A DNA stretch of 64,000 bases from UBA4735 sp035935465 (GTDB lineage Bacteria > Chloroflexota > Limnocylindria > P2-11E), in contig DASYXA010000111.1 of assembly GCA_035935465.1 (NCBI GenBank), forward strand, positions 1 through 64,000. The letters run 5' to 3'. A model generated the notes under the pieces. It was not told the origin of the DNA and made no database searches. It saw only the letters and a program-made list of their open reading frames with translations. A program made the position numbers and the translations under genes. Each line of letters opens with the position of its first letter. Position 1 is the first letter of the stretch. Shown piece after piece: positions 40,884 through 49,733 of the stretch.

Positions 40884-41702
40884 TCAGGCTTCGACGGTCA
40901 CGATGTGCGCCTGGATCTTCCCGTCCACCGGCCCCCGACCGAATCGGCGGGCCACCGCCTCGGTCGCGGCGTCGGTCGCGTCGCCGAGCCGTGCCGGGTC
41001 GCGTTGCTCGATCTCGTTCCGCAGCGGCGTCCCTTCGCAGTACGCGACCGCGGGAACGCGCGCGGACGCCGCCGTGCTGCGCGCCGCAACGGTCGCGATC
41101 AGCGGCCGCGCGGCGAAGCCACCGCGTGCGAGGTCCCGCTCGATGGTTGCCCGGTCGTGATAGCCATGCGGCGTTCGCGCGAGGAAGCGCGGCGGGTCCG
41201 CTGGGAAAAGCGACCCGACCGCGGTCGTCACGGCGTCGGCGAACTCGTTCTCCTCGATGCGGTCCCACGCGTTGAACAGGAACACCCCACCCGGCCGGAG
41301 CACCCGACGCGCCTCCGCGAATGCCGCCGGTCGATCGGGGAAGAACATCACGCCGAACTGGCACACCACCAGGTCGAACGATCCGTCGCCGAACGGCAGC
41401 CGCATCGCGTCCGCCTGCCGCCAGTCGACCGGACGCGCGGTCCCGATCGCGGCCGCCTCGTCGAGCATCGCCTGGTTCAGGTCGGTCGCCACGATCGTCA
41501 CGGTCGCGGGCACCGCGCTCGCGAGGCGCCGGGTCACGACGCCGGTACCCGCCGCGATCTCGAGCACGCACGAGACCTGCCGCGACGCGATCCGCTCCGC
41601 GAGATCGGCGGCGTACGGCTCGAAGATCAGCGGCACGAGCTGGGTCTCGTACAGGTGCGGGATCGAGCCGGTGAAGTGGGCATCGCCGCGTGGACCGCTC
41701 AT
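40884..41702 (-). CDS. Class I SAM-dependent methyltransferase
   Basis: 272 aa. Motif I VLEIAAGTGVVTRRLA, motif II/III DLNQAMLDEA and ADAMRLPFGDGSFDLVVCQFGVMF, then RVLRPGGVFLFNAW: the UbiE/Methyltransf_11 pattern. Substrate unknown. Its ATG overlaps the stop of a 58-aa YHS-like gene, which in turn overlaps accB, so it is the last gene of fabF-accB-YHS-methyltransferase. The 215 bases downstream, up to the lipoprotein start at 40668, hold no gene I can support. Confidence 0.88.
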   Translation of the reverse strand: MSGPRGDAHFTGSIPHLYETQLVPLIFEPYAADLAERIASRQVSCVLEIAAGTGVVTRRLASAVPATVTIVATDLNQAMLDEAAAIGTARPVDWRQADAMRLPFGDGSFDLVVCQFGVMFFPDRPAAFAEARRVLRPGGVFLFNAWDRIEENEFADAVTTAVGSLFPADPPRFLARTPHGYHDRATIERDLARGGFAARPLIATVAARSTAASARVPAVAYCEGTPLRNEIEQRDPARLGDATDAATEAVARRFGRGPVDGKIQAHIVTVEA

Positions 41703-41875
41703 CGCGGCTCCGGCAGCACGCCTCCGTCGGCGTCGAGGTACCGGTCGGGGTTCTCCTGGAAGATGCGCTTGCAGACCTCGCGGTCGAACGCGTAGATCCG
41801 GCTCTCGTAGCGGAGCTTGAACGGCGCCGGGTCAGGCAGTGGTGCGCCGCAGGTCGTGCAGGTCGCGCCGGTCAT
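41699..41875 (-). CDS. Small YHS/TRASH-like metal-binding protein
   Basis: 58 aa. It starts with MTGATCTTCGAPL, then FKLRYESRIYAFDREVCKRIF and NPDRYLDADGG (quoted in part). The CxxC pair, an aromatic central strand and a third Cys before a FxxNPDRYL end match YHS/TRASH metal-binding domains. The ATG overlaps the accB stop (ATGA) and its stop overlaps the methyltransferase ATG (ATGA), so translation of all three is linked. Likely a metal sensor, chaperone or small redox module; the biological role is unknown. Confidence 0.82.
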   Translation of the reverse strand: MTGATCTTCGAPLPDPAPFKLRYESRIYAFDREVCKRIFQENPDRYLDADGGVLPEPR

Positions 41876-42357
41876 GCCGGATCGAGCTCGATGAGCGGCG
41901 CGTGCGCGCGCACGAGCTGTCCGTTCTCCGCGAGGATCTTCTGGACCGTGCCGTTCTTCGTCGAGCGGATCTCGTTGAACAGCTTCATCGCCTCGATGAG
42001 CCCGATGACGTCGCCGGCCGCGACGACGCTCCCGACCTGCACGAACGCCGGAGTCTGCGGCGACGGCGACCGGTAGAACACGCCGGTGAGCGGCGCGGCG
42101 ATCACGTCGGCGTTCGCCGCCGACGGCGCCGCGCTCACGACCGACGGGCCGGCGGCCTGCCGCGCCGTGGCCGGCTGGGCCGCGCCGGGAGCCGGAGCGA
42201 CCGGCGCAGCTGCCTGCACCGGGCCGGTCTTCGCCACGCGGACCCGGACACCGCCCCGCGTCACTTCGAGCTCGCGCACGTCCGAGCCCTCGAGGCGCGA
42301 GAGGAGCTCCTGGACGAGCGCGTTCGCCTCCGCGCGGACCTTCTTCGGGTCGGGCAC
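41872..42357 (-). CDS. accB: Biotin carboxyl carrier protein of acetyl-CoA carboxylase
   Basis: 161 aa. An N-terminal helix (KKVRAEANALVQELLSRLEGS) precedes an Ala/Pro-rich linker and the biotinyl domain with acceptor lysine in GLIEAMKLFNEI. Biotin on this lysine shuttles carboxylate between AccC and AccA/AccD in the first step of fatty-acid synthesis. GTG start shares its G with the fabF TAG stop. Compare the second AccB-like protein at 51600-52007, which lacks this lysine. Confidence 0.94.
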   Translation of the reverse strand: MPDPKKVRAEANALVQELLSRLEGSDVRELEVTRGGVRVRVAKTGPVQAAAPVAPAPGAAQPATARQAAGPSVVSAAPSAANADVIAAPLTGVFYRSPSPQTPAFVQVGSVVAAGDVIGLIEAMKLFNEIRSTKNGTVQKILAENGQLVRAHAPLIELDPA

Positions 42358-43604
42358 TAGCCGGCGCCGTCGCGGCGGCGAAGGATGAGCGCGACGTTGT
42401 GCCCGCCGAAGCCCATCGAGTTGCTCAGGCTGTACTCGACCTGCGCCGCGCGCGCCGTGTTCGGCACGTAGTCGAGGTCGCATTCCGGGTCGGGCACGTC
42501 CTGGTTGATCGTCGGCGGCAGGAGGCCGTCGCGCATCGCGAGGATGCAGATGACCGCCTCGATGGCGCCGGCCGCGCCCAGGGTGTGCCCGGTCATGGAC
42601 TTGGTGGACGACACCGGCGGCACGTTCGGGCCGAACACGGTCTTCAGCGCGGCGGTCTCGGCGCCGTCGTTCGCCTGCGTCGACGTGCCGTGCGCGTTCA
42701 CATAGCCGATCCGGTCCGGCGTGATGCCGCCGTCTTCCATCGCCATGCGCATCGCGCGGACGGCGCCCTCGGCGCCCTCCGGCGGCGCGGTGATGTGGTA
42801 CGCGTCGGCGGTCGCGCCGTACCCGATGACCTCGCCAAGGATGTGCGCGCCGCGGGCCTTCGCGAACTCCTCTTCCTCGAGGATGAGGCACGCGGCCGCC
42901 TCGCTGAACACGAAGCCGTCGCGCTCCTTGTCGAACGGGCGTGACGCCTTCTCCGGCGCGCCGTTCCGCCGCGACAGCGCGTGCATCGCGTTGAACGAGC
43001 CGATCGCGACCTTGATCAGCCCGGCCTCACTGCCGCCGGCGAGCATCACGTCGGCCTGGCCGCGGCGGATCGTGTCGGTCGCCTCGCCGATCGCGTGCGC
43101 GCTCGATGCGCAGGCCGAGACCGTCGCGAGGTTCGGGCCCTTCGGCCCGTACTTCATCGCGATCTCACCCGCGGCCATGTCCATGATCATCATCGGGATC
43201 ATGAACGGCGACACGCGCCGGGGGTCCTTCTCGTGCACGAGGATGTTGTCCACGAGCGTCTCGACCCCGCCGATCCCCGACCCGAACGTCACGCCGACCC
43301 GCGGCGCGAGGTCCTTCGTGATCTCGAGCTTCGCGTCCGCGATCGCCTGACCGGCCGTCGCGACCGCGAACTGCGCGAACCGGTCGGCGCGCTTGGCTTC
43401 CTTGCGCTCCATGTACGTGAGCGGATCGAAGTCGTGGACCTCTCCGGCGATCTGCGTCTCGAGGTCCGACGCGTCGAAGCGCGTGATCGGCCCGATCCCG
43501 CTCTTCCCGGCGGTGAGGCCGGCCCAGGACTTTTCGACGGTCGAGCCGAGCGGCGTGATCATCCCGAGCCCGGTGATCACGACGCGCCGTTCCTGCGGGT
43601 TCAC
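42357..43604 (-). CDS. fabF: Beta-ketoacyl-ACP synthase II
   Basis: 415 aa from the GTG at 43604 (VNPQERRVVITGLGMITPLG). The thiolase-fold triad is complete: Cys in VSACASSAHAIGEA, His in NAHGTSTQANDGAE, and His in SMTGHTLGAAG. Condenses malonyl-ACP with acyl-ACP during chain elongation. The frame is open far upstream, but a TAGACT hexamer seven bases before this GTG and the normal family length fix the start. First gene of fabF-accB-YHS-methyltransferase. Confidence 0.96.
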   Translation of the reverse strand: MNPQERRVVITGLGMITPLGSTVEKSWAGLTAGKSGIGPITRFDASDLETQIAGEVHDFDPLTYMERKEAKRADRFAQFAVATAGQAIADAKLEITKDLAPRVGVTFGSGIGGVETLVDNILVHEKDPRRVSPFMIPMMIMDMAAGEIAMKYGPKGPNLATVSACASSAHAIGEATDTIRRGQADVMLAGGSEAGLIKVAIGSFNAMHALSRRNGAPEKASRPFDKERDGFVFSEAAACLILEEEEFAKARGAHILGEVIGYGATADAYHITAPPEGAEGAVRAMRMAMEDGGITPDRIGYVNAHGTSTQANDGAETAALKTVFGPNVPPVSSTKSMTGHTLGAAGAIEAVICILAMRDGLLPPTINQDVPDPECDLDYVPNTARAAQVEYSLSNSMGFGGHNVALILRRRDGAG

Positions 43605-43611
43605 CGCCTCA

Positions 43612-43617
43612 AGTCTA
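43612..43617 (-). promoter_or_regulatory. -10 hexamer TAGACT of fabF
   Basis: Minus strand TAGACT, seven bases, then the fabF GTG. It overlaps the ATG of the divergent ankyrin gene. Confidence 0.55.
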
Positions 43618-44300
43618 TGGTCACTCAGGTGAGCGGGGAGGAGCTCTTCGCGGCGATCGCAGGCCACGACCAGGCGGCGGTCGAGCGGATCCTCGCGGCC
43701 GACCCGGCAGCGGCTGCGGCCGTCGACGCGAACGGCGTCTCCGCGCTCCTCACCGCCGCCTATCACGGCAACGACGCGGCGGCCGCGGCGATCCGCGCGA
43801 CCGGCCACGAGCTGAACGTGTTCGAGGCCGCCGCGGTCGGCGATCTCGCGCGCATCCGGGCGCTCGTCGACGCGGATCCCGCGCTCGCCCGCGCCGTCGC
43901 GCCGGACGGGTTCCAGCCGCTCGGGCTCGCCGCGTTCTTCGGCCACTCCTCCGTCGTGTCGTTCCTCATCGCCGCCGGTGCCGACGTTTCGGCGCCGTCG
44001 CGCAATCGGATGAGCGTGACCGCGCTGCACAGCGCGATCGCCGGCCGGGATCGCGCGAGCGCGCTCGCGCTCATCGCCGCGGGCGCCGATGTGAACGCCA
44101 AGCAGCAGGACGACTTCACGGCGCTGCACGAGGCCGCGCAGAACGGCGATCGCGAGATCGTCGACGCCCTGCTCGCCGCGGGCGCCGACCCCTCGCTCAC
44201 GCTGAGCAAGAGCGGCGAGCGTCCGGCCGATCTCGCCCGGACGCACGGCCATCCGGAGATCGCGCAGGTCCTCGAGCAGGCGCCGCCCGGGTCGGGATAG
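43617..44300 (+). CDS. Ankyrin-repeat protein
   Basis: 227 aa with about five ankyrin units, for example GFQPLGLAAFFGHSSVVSFL, SVTALHSAIAGRDRASALAL and DFTALHEAAQNGDREIVDAL, each followed by IAAGADV-like turns. It mediates protein-protein contacts; partner unknown. The ATG at 43617 is only 12 bp from the divergent fabF start; the GTG at 43629 is an alternative that would give more room for the fabF promoter. No signal peptide. The M3 peptidase gene follows after 9 nt. Confidence 0.85.
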   Translation: MVTQVSGEELFAAIAGHDQAAVERILAADPAAAAAVDANGVSALLTAAYHGNDAAAAAIRATGHELNVFEAAAVGDLARIRALVDADPALARAVAPDGFQPLGLAAFFGHSSVVSFLIAAGADVSAPSRNRMSVTALHSAIAGRDRASALALIAAGADVNAKQQDDFTALHEAAQNGDREIVDALLAAGADPSLTLSKSGERPADLARTHGHPEIAQVLEQAPPGSG

Positions 44301-44303
44301 AGT
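44298..44303 (+). promoter_or_regulatory. -10 hexamer TAGAGT, leaderless type
   Basis: TAGAGT, six bases (cccgcc), then the GTG of the M3 peptidase. It overlaps the ankyrin stop codon region. Confidence 0.5.
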
Positions 44304-44309
44304 CCCGCC

Positions 44310-46253
44310 GTGCCGACCGCCGCGTCTCCGACCGTCGTCACCGCGGAGCAGCTGGCGTCCCGCGACCGCGAGCGCCTGACTCGCGCGACAGCGCTCCTCG
44401 CACAGCTCGAGGCCGGGCGCGCGCCATTCACGGTCGCATCGGTGCTGGGGCCGCTCAACGCGCTGCACGTCGAGCTGTCGAACATCTCGGCCGAGGCCGG
44501 CATCTACACCGCGATGCACCCGGACAAGGCTGTGCGGGACGTCGCCGAGCGGATGTCGCGCGAGGCCATCGACCTTGGACAGCAGGCACTGCAGAGCACG
44601 GCGCTCTACGACGCGCTCGCGAGCGTCCAGCCGGCCGACGACATCGACCGTCGGTTCATCACGCTCGTCCGCCAGGACATGAAGCGCGCGGGCGTCGAGC
44701 TCGGCGACGCGGATCGCGCGACGGCCCGCGGCCTGCGGTCGACGCTCACGAAGCTCGGCCAGGACCACGCACGCAATATCCGCGACGACACGCGGCACAT
44801 CACGCTCGAGAGCGAGGCCGAGCTCGAGGGGCTACCGGCCGATTACGTGAAGGCGCACCGTCCGGGGCCGGACGGGAAGATCACGATCACGACGAATCCC
44901 CCGGACATGATCCCGTTCATGACCTACGCGAAGAGCGAGCGCGCCCGCAAGGCGCTGCAGCGCGAGGGCAACGACCGCGCGAAGCCGAACGTCGAGGTCC
45001 TCCAGCAGCTCACGAAGACCCGCGACGAGCTCGGGCGGCTCCTCGGCTATCCGACGTGGGCGCACTACAACCTCGAGGAGCGGATGGTCGGCACGCCGGA
45101 GCAGCTCGAGCGGTTCCTCACCGACATCGAGCAGGTCGCGCGGCCCGTCGCGATGGCCGAGCTCCAGATGCTGCTCGACGAGAAGCGGCTGGACCAGCCG
45201 GGCGCGACGGCGATCGGCGAATGGGAGCAGCTCTACTACACGAACCGCGTGAAGACGAAGCGCTTCCGCTACGACGCGCAGGAGGTGCGGCCGTATCTCG
45301 AGTACCGCACGGTGCGACAGGCGATCCTCGACCTCAACAGCGAGCTGTTCAACATGACCTTCACGCCGGTCGTGCACGAGGAGCGCTGGCACCCATCCGT
45401 CGAGAGCTTCGACGTCACAATCGACGGCCGACCGGCAGGCCGGATCTCGCTGGACATGCATCCGCGCGAGGGGAAGAACAAGTGGTTCTTCAACGCGCCG
45501 CTGCGCGTCGCTGTGCCCGGCATGCAGGAGGGCCACGGTGTCCTCAACTGCAACTTCCCCGACCCCGCGACCGTGCAGGGGCCGGCGCTCATGGAGCACT
45601 CCCAGGTGGTCACGTACTTCCACGAGTTCGGGCACCTCGTGCACGGCCTGGCTCGCGCGAACATCAAGTACGTGCGGCTGTCGCGGGTGAGCGAGGGCGA
45701 CTTCATGGAGGCGCCGTCGCAGTTCCTCGAGGAGTGGATCTACGACCACAGCGTCCTGACGCGCTTCGCGAAGGACATCGAGACCGGCGTGCCGGTCCCC
45801 GAGGACCTGGTGCGGCGGCTGCGCGCCGCGCGCGACTTCGGCAAGGGCCTGCGCGTGCTCACAGCGTCGATCGCGCTCTCTCGCCTGTCGCTCGCGTTGC
45901 ACGATGGCACACGGCCCGGCGCGGATCCGCGCACGCTCGCGACGGAGGTCTTCGCGAAATACTCGCCGTTCGAGCGGCTCGAGGGCACGGCGCACCCGGC
46001 GAGCTGGGAGCACATGAACGGCGATCACTACTCGGCCGCGTACTACACGTACCTCTGGTCGAACACGATCTCCAAGGACCTGCACACCGCGTTCGGCGGC
46101 GACCTGATGGATACGTCGGTGTCGCGCCGCTATCGCGATCAGATCCTCGCGCCCGGCGGGACGAAGCCCGCCGGGCAGCTGGTGAAGGACTTCCTCGGAC
46201 GCGCGGGCGACCTGCGTGCGTTCAAAGCGTGGCTGGCGGAGACGACGAGCTAG
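44310..46253 (+). CDS. M3-family zinc oligopeptidase
   Basis: 647 aa, GTG start. The zinc site is YFHEFGHLVHGL (HExxH) with the downstream Glu in MEAPSQFLEEW, the thimet-oligopeptidase/oligoendopeptidase arrangement. The C-terminal substrate-binding Tyr/His region HMNGDHYSAAYYTYLWS is also present. No signal peptide, so a cytoplasmic peptide-recycling role is likely. It is transcribed after the ankyrin gene but has its own leaderless-type -10. Confidence 0.94.
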   Translation: MPTAASPTVVTAEQLASRDRERLTRATALLAQLEAGRAPFTVASVLGPLNALHVELSNISAEAGIYTAMHPDKAVRDVAERMSREAIDLGQQALQSTALYDALASVQPADDIDRRFITLVRQDMKRAGVELGDADRATARGLRSTLTKLGQDHARNIRDDTRHITLESEAELEGLPADYVKAHRPGPDGKITITTNPPDMIPFMTYAKSERARKALQREGNDRAKPNVEVLQQLTKTRDELGRLLGYPTWAHYNLEERMVGTPEQLERFLTDIEQVARPVAMAELQMLLDEKRLDQPGATAIGEWEQLYYTNRVKTKRFRYDAQEVRPYLEYRTVRQAILDLNSELFNMTFTPVVHEERWHPSVESFDVTIDGRPAGRISLDMHPREGKNKWFFNAPLRVAVPGMQEGHGVLNCNFPDPATVQGPALMEHSQVVTYFHEFGHLVHGLARANIKYVRLSRVSEGDFMEAPSQFLEEWIYDHSVLTRFAKDIETGVPVPEDLVRRLRAARDFGKGLRVLTASIALSRLSLALHDGTRPGADPRTLATEVFAKYSPFERLEGTAHPASWEHMNGDHYSAAYYTYLWSNTISKDLHTAFGGDLMDTSVSRRYRDQILAPGGTKPAGQLVKDFLGRAGDLRAFKAWLAETTS

Positions 46254-46262
46254 CCGACCTCG

Positions 46263-46952
46263 CTACGGCACGAAGGTGAACGACCCGAGGATCGCGTCGA
46301 GCTTCGCCTTGGATGCGCCGGGCGGGACGTCGAACGTGCCCGGCTGGTAGATCGTGTAGCCGAGCATGAACATCCGGTCCCCGTCCTTGATCAGATACTC
46401 GACCGGGTAGCTCGGCGCATTCGTGACCTTCAGCGCGACATGTCCGTCGACGGTGATGTCCTCGAGCTGCTGATCACGCGAGTAGCTGAACGCGTTGTAG
46501 AAGTCGCGCGGGCTCCGGGCGCCCGTGCCGGTGAAGACGTCGATGACCGCGGCGTAGTTCCAGATCGCGCACGCGGTCTCGCAGCGCTGATCCGCCAGCG
46601 CGGCTTCGGCGGCCTCCGTCCGCGCGGTGAACGCATCGGCGGCGGCCGGTCGCGACCCACCGCTGTTCGCGATCGAGAGCCGGGCCGACCGGCGATACGG
46701 GTCCGGCAGGACGACGCTGAACTTCCACGTCGTATTGACGTACATCCTGGTCGGGGTCGGGTCGGGCGTCGGCGACGGAGCAGGCGTGACGACGGCGGCC
46801 GTCGGCGTGGGCGTACCTGCGGCGGTCGCGGACGGCGTTGGCGATGCGAGCGCCGTCGAGCCGCCGGGGCCGGGCGAGCGCACGGCCGCCAGGAGAGCGA
46901 TGAGCAGGGCGGTCACCGCGACCGCCGCTCCGACGACGATGAAGCTCCGCAT
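46263..46952 (-). CDS. Membrane-anchored secreted protein
   Basis: 229 aa from the ATG at 46952 (MRSFIVVGAAVAVTALLIALL), an uncleaved or signal-type hydrophobic helix. A Thr/Pro/Ala-rich linker (about 35-70) precedes a compact domain with two cysteines (DQRCETACAIWNYAAVI) and a PsbP-like pattern (KFSVVLPDPYRRSARLSI, then KVTNAPSYPVEYLIKDGDRM, quoted in part). Function unknown. It follows the arginase gene by 35 nt on the same strand. Confidence 0.72.
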   Translation of the reverse strand: MRSFIVVGAAVAVTALLIALLAAVRSPGPGGSTALASPTPSATAAGTPTPTAAVVTPAPSPTPDPTPTRMYVNTTWKFSVVLPDPYRRSARLSIANSGGSRPAAADAFTARTEAAEAALADQRCETACAIWNYAAVIDVFTGTGARSPRDFYNAFSYSRDQQLEDITVDGHVALKVTNAPSYPVEYLIKDGDRMFMLGYTIYQPGTFDVPPGASKAKLDAILGSFTFVP

Positions 46953-46987
46953 GGACCCGAGCGCCGCAAGATGGCGGCCACCGGCCG

Positions 46988-47893
46988 CTAGAGGATCGTC
47001 TGACCGAGCGCGCTCGCGATGAGCTCGACCGCGAGCGTCGCGGTGCGGTTCTCGCGGTCGAGGATCGGGTTCACCTCGCACACCTCGATCGAGCGGAGCT
47101 TCCCCGACGTCGCGAGCATCTCCATCGCGAGCTGCGCCTCGCGGTACGTGAGGCCGCCGCGCACCGGCGTGCCGACGCCGGGCGCCTCGTCGGGGTCGAT
47201 CGCGTCCATGTCGAGCGAGAGGTGGATCCCATCGCCCTGCGACACGACCGCGATCGCCTGCTCCATCGCCTTCGCCATGCCGAGCCGGTCGATGTCGGCC
47301 ATCGTGATCGGCGTGACGCCGGCGCGCTTGATGTTGTCCTTCTCGCCGCCATCGATGTCGCGGATCGCGAGCAGCACGCCATGCCTGCCGTCCGCCGTAC
47401 CGCGGAGGCCGTTCGGGAACGGCTCATCGGCGAGCCCGAGCGCGACCGCGAACGGCATCCCGTGCACGTTGCCCGAGGGCGACGTCTCGGGCGTGTTGAT
47501 GTCACCGTGCGCGTCGACCCAGAGCACGCCAGCGCGATGGCCGGCGCGCGCGAGCCCCGCGATCGTGCCCATGCCGATCGAGTGATCGCCGCCCAGCACG
47601 ATCGGCGTCGCGCCGCTCTTCACGATGTCGGCGACGACGGTCGCCAGCTCCTCCGACGCGCGCACGATCTCTTCGGCGTGGTGCGCCTGCCGCCCGCCGT
47701 GCTCGTACTCGATCTCGCCGTTCTGGTCGCGGTCCAGCACCGACACGTTCCCCCGGTCACGGACGCGATACCCGAGGTCGACGAGCCGCGCCCGTAGTCC
47801 GGCGTAGCGGATCGCCGATGGCCCCATGTCCACGCCGCGGCGGAAGCCGCCGAGGTCCATCGGGACGCCGACGATGTCGACCGCCTTCGTCAC
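46988..47893 (-). CDS. rocF: Arginase
   Basis: 301 aa. Binuclear Mn2+ ligands are complete: His in GGDHSIGMG, DxHxD in WVDAHGDINTPE, and DMDAIDPDEAPG. The substrate loop SGNVHGMPFA supports arginase rather than agmatinase. Hydrolyses arginine to ornithine and urea in the cytoplasm. GTG start overlaps the fabZ stop (GTGA), so it is translationally coupled to the fatty-acid genes, an unusual place for an amino-acid catabolic enzyme. Confidence 0.95.
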   Translation of the reverse strand: MTKAVDIVGVPMDLGGFRRGVDMGPSAIRYAGLRARLVDLGYRVRDRGNVSVLDRDQNGEIEYEHGGRQAHHAEEIVRASEELATVVADIVKSGATPIVLGGDHSIGMGTIAGLARAGHRAGVLWVDAHGDINTPETSPSGNVHGMPFAVALGLADEPFPNGLRGTADGRHGVLLAIRDIDGGEKDNIKRAGVTPITMADIDRLGMAKAMEQAIAVVSQGDGIHLSLDMDAIDPDEAPGVGTPVRGGLTYREAQLAMEMLATSGKLRSIEVCEVNPILDRENRTATLAVELIASALGQTIL

Positions 47894-48378
47894 GGCGCGC
47901 CTTTCGCCAGCGGCTGCGGTCCTCCCGAAGGCGAAGCCTTCGGAAGGGGTTGAAAGATCGCGAGGATCACGCCCTCCGCGGCGAGCTCGTCGCCGACGTG
48001 CGTCGTGACCCTCGCCCGGCCGAACCCGCGGCGCATCTTCTCGAACGTCGCGGTGAACCGCCCGGTCTCGCCCGGCCGGACGATCCGCTTGAAGCGCATC
48101 TCCTCGATACCGGCGAACAGGCCGAGCCCGTCGCGGTAGTCGGGATGCGCCATCGCGCACACCGTGGCCGCCTGCGCCATCGATTCGGTGAGGATCACGC
48201 CCGGCACGATCGGGTTCCCCGGGAAGTGGCCCCTCAGGTAGAACTCCTCGCCGGTGAAGTCGTGCTCCGCGACCGCGCGGACGAGCGGCTCGAGCTCGAC
48301 GACGCGGTCAATCAAGAGGAACGGATCGCGGTGCGGGATGAGGGCCTCGATGCCCTTCCGGTCCAGAACGACGCTCAA
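47890..48378 (-). CDS. fabZ: 3-hydroxyacyl-ACP dehydratase
   Basis: 162 aa. Hot-dog fold with IPHRDPFLLIDRV and the active-site HFPGNPIVPGVILTESMAQA (His and Glu). Dehydrates 3-hydroxyacyl-ACP in each elongation cycle. Starts with TTG inside a TTGA overlap with the accC stop. The C-terminal tail PLPKASPSGGPQPLAKGAP is longer than usual and low-complexity. Confidence 0.95.
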   Translation of the reverse strand: MSVVLDRKGIEALIPHRDPFLLIDRVVELEPLVRAVAEHDFTGEEFYLRGHFPGNPIVPGVILTESMAQAATVCAMAHPDYRDGLGLFAGIEEMRFKRIVRPGETGRFTATFEKMRRGFGRARVTTHVGDELAAEGVILAIFQPLPKASPSGGPQPLAKGAP

Positions 48379-49733
48379 GCGGTGAGCGCTTCGATGCCGA
48401 CGGTGTCGATGAGGTGCGTCGTCACCTGGCCGGTCTTGAACAGCTCGCTCGCGAGGATCTTCTTGTGCGCGTCGATGTTCGTCGTGACGCCGACGACGGT
48501 GAACTCGTCGAGCGCGCGCTGCATCCGCGCGACGGCCTCGGTGCGGTCGCGGCCCCAGGCGATGACCTTCGCGAGCAGCGAGTCGTAGAACGGCGGGACC
48601 TCGTAGCCCTGAAAACAATGGCTGTCGAGCCGGATGCCCGGCCCGGCCGGCGGGAGCCACGTGGTGAGCACGCCGGTCGACGGCGCGAAGCTGTTGTCGG
48701 CGTCCTCGGCGTTGATCCGGCACTCGATCGCGTGGCCGTTGACGTAGACCTGCTCCTCGGAGAAGCTGAGCGGCTCGCCGGCGGCGAGCGCGATCTGCTC
48801 CTTCACGAGGTCGATGCCGGTCACGGCTTCGGTCACGGTGTGCTCCACCTGGATGCGCGCGTTCACCTCGATGAAGTACGGCTGCCCCGCCGCGTCGATG
48901 AGGAACTCGAACGTTCCGACACCCCGGTAGCCGAAGCGCTTCGCCGCATCGACCGCGTAGCGCTTGATCCGGCGGCGAAGCTCCTCGTTGATCGAGATCG
49001 ACGGCGCCTCTTCGAGCATCTTCTGATTACGGCGCTGGATCGAGCACTCGCGCTCGCCCATGCAGATGCCCTCACCGCGGTCGTCGACCAGGATCTGGGC
49101 CTCGATGTGCCGCACGCCCTCGAGGTTGCGCTCGAGGTAGAGGCCCTCATCGCCGAAGCTCGCCTTCGCCTCGCTGCGAGCCTGCTCCCACAGGCGCTGG
49201 AGGTCCTTCGCCGATTCGGCCTTGCGCATCCCGCGGCCGCCGCCGCCCGAGCGCGCCTTCAGCATCACCGGGTAGCCGATCTCCTCGGCGACGCGCAGCG
49301 CCTCGGAGGAGGTCTTCACCGCACCCTCGGAGCCAGGGATGACCGGGAGGCCGGCGCGCTTCATCGCGGCGCGGGTCGCCGACTTGTCCTGGAACCGCGC
49401 GAGCACTTCGGGCGGTGGGCCGATGAACACCAGGCCGTGCTCCCTGCAGACCTCGGAGAAGTCCGCGTTTTCGGACAGGAACCCGTAGCCGGGGTGGATC
49501 GCCTGCGCGCCGGAGATGAGCGCGGCCGAGATGATCGCCGGGATGTTCAGATAGGAATCGCGCGAGTTCGCCGGCCCGATGCAGATGGCCTCGTCGGCGG
49601 AGTGGACCGGGAGGCTGTGCCCGTCGGCCTCGCTGTACACGACGACGCTCTGGATCCCGAGCTCGCGGCACGCGCGGATGACGCGCAGCGCGATCTCACC
49701 CCGGTTCGCGATGAGGATCTTGTCGAACGAGAT
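48375..49733 (-). CDS. accC: Biotin carboxylase, probable ATC start
   Basis: 452 aa, the normal AccC length, if translation starts at ATC at 49733: (M)SFDKILIANRGEIALRVIR. No ATG, GTG or TTG exists in frame between an upstream TGA and this conserved N terminus, yet a perfect AGGAGG lies six bases before the ATC. ATP-grasp motifs are intact: KARSGGGGRGMRKA (Gly loop), HIEAQILVD, MGERECSIQRRNQK and FIEVNARIQVEHTVTE (catalytic Glu/Asn/Arg). Carboxylates biotin on AccB. Overlaps fabD by 38 nt and fabZ by 4 nt. A shorter start (about 49640) would delete the first strand of the fold. Confidence 0.9.
   Translation of the reverse strand: MSFDKILIANRGEIALRVIRACRELGIQSVVVYSEADGHSLPVHSADEAICIGPANSRDSYLNIPAIISAALISGAQAIHPGYGFLSENADFSEVCREHGLVFIGPPPEVLARFQDKSATRAAMKRAGLPVIPGSEGAVKTSSEALRVAEEIGYPVMLKARSGGGGRGMRKAESAKDLQRLWEQARSEAKASFGDEGLYLERNLEGVRHIEAQILVDDRGEGICMGERECSIQRRNQKMLEEAPSISINEELRRRIKRYAVDAAKRFGYRGVGTFEFLIDAAGQPYFIEVNARIQVEHTVTEAVTGIDLVKEQIALAAGEPLSFSEEQVYVNGHAIECRINAEDADNSFAPSTGVLTTWLPPAGPGIRLDSHCFQGYEVPPFYDSLLAKVIAWGRDRTEAVARMQRALDEFTVVGVTTNIDAHKKILASELFKTGQVTTHLIDTVGIEALTA

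Noticed and set aside
43605..44798. N-terminal extension of fabF
   Set aside because: Antisense to the ankyrin and peptidase genes; FabF family length and the TAGACT spacing fix the start at 43604.
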